Positions 7,230 through 10,504 of a stretch of 10,504 bases of DNA are shown in pieces. Source of the DNA: an uncultured Pseudomonadota bacterium. Lineage in GTDB: Bacteria > Pseudomonadota > Alphaproteobacteria > Rs-D84. The stretch lies in assembly GCA_902776515.1 (NCBI GenBank), contig CACYQE010000027.1, positions 1-10,504 of the forward strand, written 5' to 3'. Each line of letters begins with the position of its first letter. Position 1 is the first letter of the stretch. The notes below the pieces were generated by a model. That model did not search any database and had not been told where the DNA came from. It worked only from the letters and a program-made list of their open reading frames with translations. Position numbers and translations under genes: made by a program.

Positions 7230-7730
7230 TTACATACCTAATTCCGGACCATTATGCTGTATATCTAATACGTTCCTGGCCTTTTTGGCACTGTCCAAAG
7301 CATCCGTATACAACTTGATGTAATCGACACCTTTTTCTGGTCTGGATATGCCAAATTGGTTGAAATACTTTATTGCCAATTCAAAATTTATAATTGCTTT
7401 GGAATAATTTTTCTGCCCCATATATGCCCGGCCCATTGTATAGCAGGCCGTTGCATATTGCTGTTTTGCCCCGGTGATAAGTACACGATTACACAAATCG
7501 ATGCATGTTTTATATTGCTTTTTGTCCAACGCCTCTATGGCCATTTTATTTAATTCCGCAACATTTGACGGATATTTAACCGCCTTTACGGATTTATTTT
7601 TGGTATTTATTGGCAATACCACGGCCTTTTTTGTGGACGAAGCATCTGAATTATTTGATAACGCTGCGGATGCCGGCCCATGCATTCCCAACACCGTCAA
7701 CAAAGCCATAAAAAAATTTCTTTTTGACAT
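7230..7730 (-). CDS. Small secreted TPR-repeat protein
   Basis: The start is the ATG at 7728-7730, six bases after AGGAG; a TTG one codon upstream is less likely. Residues 2-23 (from SKRNFFMALLTVLGM to GPASAAL) form a signal peptide cut after the ASA-type site, so the protein is periplasmic or secreted. A low-complexity Ser/Lys linker leads to two or more TPR units: ELNKMAIEALDKKQYKTCID and YATACYTMGRAYMGQKNYSK, followed by AIINFELAIKYF. TPRs are interaction scaffolds; the partner is unknown. It resembles the partial gene at the left end in sequence and helix order, so both belong to one local family. It has a near-consensus promoter and a GANTC palindrome at its transcription start. The 166 residues make it a minimal TPR adaptor rather than a long scaffold. 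Confidence 0.85.
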   Translation of the reverse strand: MSKRNFFMALLTVLGMHGPASAALSNNSDASSTKKAVVLPINTKNKSVKAVKYPSNVAELNKMAIEALDKKQYKTCIDLCNRVLITGAKQQYATACYTMGRAYMGQKNYSKAIINFELAIKYFNQFGISRPEKGVDYIKLYTDALDSAKKARNVLDIQHNGPELGM

Positions 7731-7740
7731 CAAAAACTCC

Positions 7741-7758
7741 TGAATCTGTTATGATTCA
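7741..7758. promoter_or_regulatory. GANTC palindrome at a transcription start
   Basis: TGAATC-6 nt-GATTCA is a perfect 6-bp inverted repeat. Each arm contains a GANTC site (GAATC at 7742-7746, GATTC at 7753-7757), the CcrM target. It lies just downstream of the -10 and spans the predicted transcription start (near 7755) of the secreted TPR gene. Dyads of this shape can bind a dimeric regulator, and the embedded sites could make binding depend on methylation; that role is inference. Confidence 0.45.
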
Positions 7759-7761
7759 TTA

Positions 7762-7790
7762 ATTATAACACAGAAACAGCATTTATACAA
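7762..7790 (-). promoter_or_regulatory. Sigma70-like promoter of the secreted TPR gene
   Basis: On the minus strand TTGTAT (7790-7785) and a perfect TATAAT (7767-7762) are 17 bp apart. The element sits in the 64-bp gap after the stop of the 155-residue gene, so the TPR gene can be expressed independently of it. This is one of the clearest promoters in the window. Confidence 0.75.
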
Positions 7791-7794
7791 ATTG

Positions 7795-8262
7795 CTATTT
7801 TGTTTTAATGTTGATAAGTTTTCGCAAAATAACCTTTTTTGCACGCAATTGTTTTGTATCAGGTATGGATTTCACAGAAACCGAGTTTTTTCCACCATAC
7901 TTTACTATCAATGAAATAATATCAGGCAAATCAACACAATTTGGTGTATATCTCATATCCCTACAAGCCGCAGCAAAAGTTTTCAACACTTTGACCGATA
8001 AATCTTTATCAGATTTTGACATAACCCCCACAACACATGATTGTGTCACCAAATTCTCTTTATCTGACCAAATACATGTAAAAAACAAACGGTTAGTCAA
8101 CATATCCATATAGTAATCACGCACAGCCCGCCGTTTTTCTGCCTTGATATGTTCCAACATATTATTCAGTGCATCTGTGTCTAAAAAATTTTCATCAATC
8201 TTGGTAAAATTCTGAATAATCTCGGGCTTATTAAACCTTTTTCCAACAACTTGCTCTGACAT
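7795..8262 (-). CDS. Unrecognised 155-residue cytoplasmic protein
   Basis: Not recognised. The ATG at 8260-8262 follows an AAAAGGAT ribosome binding site at good spacing, and the coding frame is intact. No signal peptide or membrane segment is seen. The N-terminal half is helical and charged (DALNNMLEHIKAEKRRAVRD), followed by a more hydrophobic segment (DMLTNRLFFTCIW, then VTQSCVVGVM). The C-terminus is very basic (KQLRAKKVILRKLINIKTK), which could bind nucleic acid or be a helical tail; neither can be shown. Four Cys are scattered. Upstream is an AT-rich gap with only weak -10 candidates, so its promoter is uncertain. It is followed on the same strand by the secreted TPR gene, which has its own promoter. 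Confidence 0.7.
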   Translation of the reverse strand: MSEQVVGKRFNKPEIIQNFTKIDENFLDTDALNNMLEHIKAEKRRAVRDYYMDMLTNRLFFTCIWSDKENLVTQSCVVGVMSKSDKDLSVKVLKTFAAACRDMRYTPNCVDLPDIISLIVKYGGKNSVSVKSIPDTKQLRAKKVILRKLINIKTK

Positions 8263-8329
8263 ATTAAATCCTTTTGTTTAAATCAATAGTATTTTCATAT
8301 ACTTTTTGTTCGATTTCAATAAAAATTTT

Positions 8330-8395
8330 GGTAATTATATAGATATTCGACTCTGTTAAATTCTAATAGCATTTAATTGAATAAGGTAATTATAT
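8330..8395. repeat. Short direct repeat GGTAATTATAT
   Basis: The 11-mer GGTAATTATAT occurs at 8330-8340 and 8385-8395, 55 bp apart, in the AT-rich gap upstream of the 155-residue gene. On the minus strand each copy contains TATAAT, so they could be alternative -10 elements. Neither has a good -35, and chance in AT-rich DNA is possible. The rest of the 8263-8407 gap shows nothing else apart from one GANTC site (GACTC, 8349-8353). Confidence 0.35.
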
Positions 8396-8407
8396 TTGTA
8401 TAGTAAT

Positions 8408-8635
8408 TTATTTCATAGCATGTTGTTTCTGCATAAGCATTATATGTTCATATATGGCTTTTACTATTTTATCAGATGTTTCCAGAGCAAGAAAATAATT
8501 TATAGAAAATTTTGGGAATCCAAGAAATTCTTCTATTTTACGGGAATTTTCGTCTATATGGTCTATTTCTTCGTCTTTTCCATCTATTTCATATTTATAA
8601 TCAAAATTGCGTAATATGCTAGAAAAACAGGGAAA
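8408..8635 (-). pseudogene. 3' gene remnant without a start codon
   Basis: On the minus strand about 75 codons run open to a TAA at 8408-8410 and read like real protein: KIEEFLGFPKFSINYFLALE, then TSDKIVKAIYEHIMLMQKQ, preceded by an acidic helix (DGKDEEIDHIDENSRK). No ATG, GTG or TTG occurs in frame before the last dozen codons, so the 5' part is missing. The frame is open back through the repeat at 8636-8676 to the stop codon of the HD-domain gene, with which it is exactly in frame. Either a longer HD protein was cut short by the repeat, or the 3' end of another gene was left here by a rearrangement. The Phe/Tyr-rich plus-strand frame over the same bases (8396-8614) is its antisense shadow. 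Family not recognised. Confidence 0.55.
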
Positions 8636-8676
8636 AATTAACTGGTTGTGGTGTGCGGGCGAAACGCGAGTTAATT
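8636..8676 (+). repeat. Interspersed repeat family 2, copy 1
   Basis: AATTAACT (8636-8643) and AGTTAATT (8669-8676) are perfect 8-bp inverted ends around a GC-rich core with GGTTGTGGTGTGCGGGCGAAA. The core matches the copies at 9515-9553 and 10120-10143. Its right end overlaps the stop codon of the HD-domain gene, so the element sits directly against a coding end. Confidence 0.6.
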
Positions 8677-9352
8677 ACTCATACTTTTTTAATAGATCAT
8701 ACCAAATTTGTGGTGCATCAACTTCGTCAAAATATTCCCTTACAAAATTCACAAGCGTTTGGTGGCGTGTATTTGCACATTTGCGGCCTGGTTCTGTTAA
8801 ACACATATCACGCAAATGGAATATTTTAACAAAAAAATGATTGACACATGGATCAACACTTGATTTTCTGTACGTTTCTGCGTCCATTTCTATCGGCACA
8901 CAATTTGGATCGAAAAATGGTTCACCACTGCCAGAACGGTATTCCATACAACGTAGCATACCAATTGCCCCAGATGCATCGCACATATCGGCATCAGATA
9001 CAATTTGTCCTTCAATACCGTATGCAGGAATACCTTTTAATCTCTTGCTGTAACCGATAGTTTTTACAATCTTGATACAGTGTTCGCAAAAATCAGAATC
9101 AAACCCAGAACCAGACAATATGCGTTTGGTATTGGTCATCAGACGTTCAGATTCTTCACCAAACAGTTTATAATCATCACAATCATGCAATAATGCAGCA
9201 GCAGCCACCAAATCACGATTAGCAGATGTAATTTCATCACAAAATTTCATTGCCGTATTATAAACGCGAAACACATGTTTATCATCATGCCCATTAGAGT
9301 TATTGCCTAATAATTCAGAAACAGCATTTTTGATATAATCAATACCCGTCAT
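8675..9352 (-). CDS. HD-domain phosphohydrolase (YedJ-like)
   Basis: Predicted metal-dependent phosphohydrolase of the HD superfamily; the substrate is unknown. In 225 residues it shows the H...HD...D signature: GHDDKHVFRVYN (21-32, metal ligand probably His26), AAALLHDCDDYKL (51-63, His56-Asp57), and IVSDADMCDASGAIGM (117-132, Asp120 or Asp122). The HDxxH...LLHD...DAD-x-x-x-x-x-GAIG pattern and the length fit the E. coli YedJ-like group, many of which are annotated only as HD-domain proteins. The ATG at 9350-9352 follows AAAGGG at good spacing. Its TAA (8677-8675) coincides with the edge of a repeat, and an in-frame coding remnant lies beyond it. Terminator-bearing repeats upstream (9489-9513) would shield it from transcription entering from the right. 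Cytoplasmic; no membrane segment. Confidence 0.87.
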   Translation of the reverse strand: MTGIDYIKNAVSELLGNNSNGHDDKHVFRVYNTAMKFCDEITSANRDLVAAAALLHDCDDYKLFGEESERLMTNTKRILSGSGFDSDFCEHCIKIVKTIGYSKRLKGIPAYGIEGQIVSDADMCDASGAIGMLRCMEYRSGSGEPFFDPNCVPIEMDAETYRKSSVDPCVNHFFVKIFHLRDMCLTEPGRKCANTRHQTLVNFVREYFDEVDAPQIWYDLLKKYE

Positions 9353-9372
9353 ATTAAAACCCTTTTATCGCA

Positions 9373-9401
9373 TTTTTATCAAAAAGGTTAGATTCTTGCA
9401 A
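9373..9401 (-). promoter_or_regulatory. Probable promoter of the HD-domain gene
   Basis: On the minus strand TTGCAA (9401-9396) and TAAAAA (9378-9373) are 17 bp apart (4/6 matches each). A GANTC site (GATTC, 9391-9395) sits in the spacer directly beside the -35, so CcrM methylation could touch this promoter. The leader would be about 15-20 nt with an AAAGGG ribosome binding site. Confidence 0.4.
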
Positions 9402-9414
9402 TATATTTATAATT

Positions 9415-9527
9415 AGTTCGAAAGTGTAAAAAAGAACATAAAATTTTAAAAACAAACTTTCGAACTCGCCAAAGCCTTGTATTCTAAACAAAAAATGCCC
9501 CAACGGGCATTTCGTTAACTGTGGTTG
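9415..9527 (+). repeat. 113-bp repeat family 1, copy A
   Basis: The element opens with an 11-bp inverted repeat, AGTTCGAAAGT (9415-9425) and ACTTTCGAACT (9456-9466), enclosing a 30-bp AT-rich middle. A 61-bp constant part follows (CGCCAAAGCC..., a terminator hairpin, and TTAACTGTGGTTG). The copy at 10299-10411 has the same length with no gaps. From the second arm onward the two differ at one base (9514), whereas the 30-bp middle matches at only about 17 positions. Conserved ends around a drifting middle suggest the palindrome, not the loop, is what matters. Confidence 0.85.
9489..9513 (-). terminator. Terminator hairpin in repeat copy A, minus strand
   Basis: On the minus strand AAATGCCC, a 4-nt loop GTTG and GGGCATTT (plus-strand 9493-9512) make an 8-bp stem followed by TTTGTTT, the layout of an intrinsic terminator. 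On the plus strand the stem is followed by CGTTAA, so it would work poorly in that direction. It would stop leftward transcription before the HD-domain promoter. Confidence 0.65.
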
Positions 9528-9553
9528 TGATGTGTGGGCGAAAAGCGAGTTAA
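9515..9553 (+). repeat. Interspersed repeat family 2, copy 2
   Basis: TTAACT (9515-9520) and AGTTAA (9548-9553) enclose GTGGTTGTGATGTGTGGG and CGAAAAGCG, matching copy 1 (8636-8676) apart from a 2-base indel and a few substitutions. It overlaps the last 13 bases of the 113-bp repeat. In repeat copy B the sequence diverges exactly after TGTGGTTG, so the two families are joined here as a composite. Confidence 0.65.
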
Positions 9554-9588
9554 GATAGTGTCGGATTTTGTTTTTAAATGGAAATATA

Positions 9589-9617
9589 TTGATTTTTTAG
9601 GTAATTTATGGTACACT
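9589..9617 (+). promoter_or_regulatory. Extended -10 promoter of the orphan 133-residue gene
   Basis: TTGATT (9589-9594) and TACACT (9612-9617) are exactly 17 bp apart, and TG lies one base before the -10 (TGGTACACT), an extended -10. Transcription would start near 9624, giving a leader of about 22 nt containing AAGGGG. Confidence 0.65.
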
Positions 9618-9645
9618 TGAGCTGATAATTATGAAGGGGTTTTAT

Positions 9646-10047
9646 ATGTCCACAATTAAAACAGACACAAATGATTTTAACCTGACAGGTACTGCTTTTG
9701 CTTCATACTCAAAAATAGCTCAAAAATTTCTTACTGATTTTAAATATGCTGTATACAAAGGACATCCAAGCAAATGGCAAGATGTTTTAGCAAGATGGAA
9801 CTTGCCAGTTGATGCACCAAATGATGTTATAGAACAAAAATTTTGTGAAATGGTATCAGAATTAAAACGTGTTGGGTCAGATATGGGGCCTGGTGAAGAT
9901 TTGTATTTTATTGAAAAATTGATTATTGATTATGATAAGCTTCGGGCAAAACCAGGCTTTGAATGGAGTAAAAAAGCTGAAAGTTTAAAACAGTTTATAT
10001 ACAATAAATATGTTGTGGTTGTTAATCGTAGAGAGAGGAACTTTTAA
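9646..10047 (+). CDS. Orphan 133-residue protein between direct repeats
   Basis: Not recognised. The start is the ATG at 9646-9648: AAGGGG lies six bases upstream, and the in-frame ATG at 9631 overlaps that ribosome binding site, so it is probably not used. The protein is soluble and mostly helical, with no signal peptide. It opens with a polar Thr/Asp-rich stretch (MSTIKTDTNDFNL), has a middle with SKWQDVLARWNLPVDAPNDV and ELKRVGSDMGPGEDLYFIEK, and ends in a basic helix (FIYNKYVVVVNRRERNF). There is one Cys. It stands alone with its own extended -10 promoter and lies between two direct copies of a 113-bp repeat, 884 bp apart, which gives it the look of a mobile or duplicated accessory cassette. 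No plus-strand terminator directly follows it. Toxin, antitoxin or phage-defence roles are possible for such orphans, but nothing in the sequence shows one. Confidence 0.75.
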   Translation: MSTIKTDTNDFNLTGTAFASYSKIAQKFLTDFKYAVYKGHPSKWQDVLARWNLPVDAPNDVIEQKFCEMVSELKRVGSDMGPGEDLYFIEKLIIDYDKLRAKPGFEWSKKAESLKQFIYNKYVVVVNRRERNF

Positions 10048-10119
10048 GAACAAGAAAAATTCGTTATAGATTTTATAGAAAAAACCAAAAACGAGTTATA
10101 AAAGCATAAATTTTATTTG

Positions 10120-10143
10120 TTTCGCCCACACACCACAACCACA
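10120..10143 (-). repeat. Interspersed repeat family 2, copy 3 (inverted, core only)
   Basis: On the minus strand these 24 bases read TGTGGTTGTGGTGTGTGGG followed by CGAAA, matching the core of copies 1 and 2 with one or two differences each. The flanking TTAACT and AGTTAA arms are absent, so this is a trimmed copy in the opposite orientation, about 70 bp after the orphan gene's stop. Confidence 0.6.
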
Positions 10144-10205
10144 TTGAACGATAATATCAAGCGGTGCATATTATTGTTACAATTCTGACCTTTTTACCAG
10201 TTCGA

Positions 10206-10236
10206 CGATTGCCCCGCAGGCGATAGCCGAGGGAAT
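10206..10236 (+). repeat. Interspersed repeat family 3, copy 1
   Basis: CGATTGCCCCGCAG, then GGC-GATA-GCC and GAGGGAAT. It matches the inverted copy at 10418-10466 on both sides of a central hairpin, which here is only a 3-bp stem with a GATA loop. The rest of 10048-10298 is AT-rich and shows no convincing gene. Confidence 0.55.
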
Positions 10237-10298
10237 GTTTTTTGTGTGGGGTATTCTTCATTAATGTAAATATGTTGATATAGCCCAGAAAAGCCAAA

Positions 10299-10411
10299 AG
10301 TTCGAAAGTGTCAATAAAGAGATAATTTTTCTAAATTTGACTTTCGAACTCGCCAAAGCCTTGTATTCTAAACAAAAAATGCCCCAACGGGCATTTCCTT
10401 AACTGTGGTTG
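10299..10411 (+). repeat. 113-bp repeat family 1, copy B
   Basis: Second copy, same orientation and length as 9415-9527. The inverted arms are AGTTCGAAAGT (10299-10309) and ACTTTCGAACT (10340-10350), followed by the constant part with one base changed (C at 10398). After TGTGGTTG it passes into GGGGCAGCAG rather than the family 2 core. Copies A and B bracket the orphan gene and its promoter. Confidence 0.85.
10373..10397 (-). terminator. Terminator hairpin in repeat copy B, minus strand
   Basis: Same 8-bp stem (AAATGCCC and GGGCATTT, plus-strand 10377-10396) with a 4-nt loop, followed on the minus strand by TTTGTTT. It would end leftward transcripts entering from beyond the right edge before they run antisense through the orphan gene. 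Confidence 0.6.
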
Positions 10412-10417
10412 GGGCAG

Positions 10418-10466
10418 CAGATTCCCTCGCTCGGCATATTTTATATGCCGGCTGCGGGGCAAATCG
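10418..10466 (-). repeat. Interspersed repeat family 3, copy 2, with larger hairpin
   Basis: On the minus strand: CGATTTGCCCCGCAG, a perfect 8-bp hairpin CGGCATAT-3 nt-ATATGCCG (10432-10450), then AGCGAGGGAATCTG. It is the inverted counterpart of 10206-10236; the flanks are conserved but the central stem is extended. Confidence 0.55.
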
Positions 10467-10499
10467 TAACGATTTCACTATGCTAACGCTTGTGAAATC
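10461..10499. repeat. Nested palindromes at the right edge
   Basis: AAATCGT-A-ACGATTT (10461-10475) overlaps a second dyad, GATTTCAC (10471-10478) and GTGAAATC (10492-10499), with a 13-nt loop. The two share bases, so they are alternative structures. They continue the repeat cluster past the family 3 copy; what lies beyond is cut off by the window edge. Confidence 0.4.
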
Positions 10500-10504
10500 T
10501 ACTG

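Noticed and set aside
8396..8614. Phe/Tyr-rich plus-strand frame that looks like a small membrane protein
   Set aside because: No ribosome binding site, and its aromatic richness is what the antisense of a Lys/Glu/Ile-rich coding stretch gives. The minus-strand frame over the same bases reads as normal protein.
9456..9480. tRNA 3' fragment or attachment site (TTCGAAC followed by a CGCC tail)
   Set aside because: No full cloverleaf can be drawn around it, and the TTCGAA is part of the 11-bp inverted repeat.
9415..9553. Repeats flanking the orphan gene as integron attC sites
   Set aside because: The arms do not carry the RYYYAAC and GTTRRRY core sites, no integrase is visible, and the terminator hairpin is not an attC feature. 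The similarity is limited to a conserved palindrome with a variable middle.
9415..10411. CRISPR array
   Set aside because: Only two copies of a long 113-bp repeat separated by a gene; there is no short regular repeat-spacer pattern.

Overview
The window looks like chromosomal DNA from a low-GC, probably host- or gut-associated, uncultured alphaproteobacterium. The main reason is a complete CcrM-type cell-cycle DNA methyltransferase with the alphaproteobacterial C-terminal extension, lying close to rnhB. TGA serves as a stop codon (rnhB, nrdR), so the genetic code is the standard bacterial one. Most starts are preceded by clear Shine-Dalgarno sequences. The organism call is inference from gene content; no rRNA or tRNA was seen.

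Left part (1-5022): the 3' end of a TPR-repeat gene on the plus strand converges on a block of five minus-strand genes. Read 5' to 3' these are nrdR (repressor of ribonucleotide reductase genes), a secreted lytic transglycosylase, rnhB (RNase HII), an unrecognised 204-residue protein, and pgk (phosphoglycerate kinase). The first three are tightly coupled: both downstream genes have an ATG exactly one base after the preceding stop. The 204-residue gene has its own sigma70-like promoter inside the end of rnhB and probably carries pgk with it.

Middle (5023-8262): a 159-bp divergent promoter region separates nrdR from ccrM. ccrM has an extended -10 promoter and ends at a strong intrinsic terminator. 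Next come a secreted cysteine-rich protein of unknown role (plus strand) and, on the minus strand, a small secreted TPR protein and an unrecognised 155-residue protein. The TPR gene has a near-consensus promoter, and a palindrome made of two GANTC sites (the CcrM target) covers its predicted start of transcription.

Right part (8263-10504): a repeat-rich accessory region. It holds an HD-domain hydrolase gene, a coding-like 3' gene remnant in frame behind the HD stop codon, and an orphan 133-residue gene with an excellent promoter. Three interspersed repeat families are present: a 113-bp element with an 11-bp inverted repeat and a terminator hairpin, in two direct copies flanking the orphan gene; a roughly 40-bp GGTTGTG/GGGCGAAA element in three copies; and a GCCCCGCAG/GAGGGAAT palindromic element in two inverted copies. 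These repeats, and the cassette-like layout of the orphan gene, are the least ordinary part of the window. I found no CRISPR array, transposase or recombinase.
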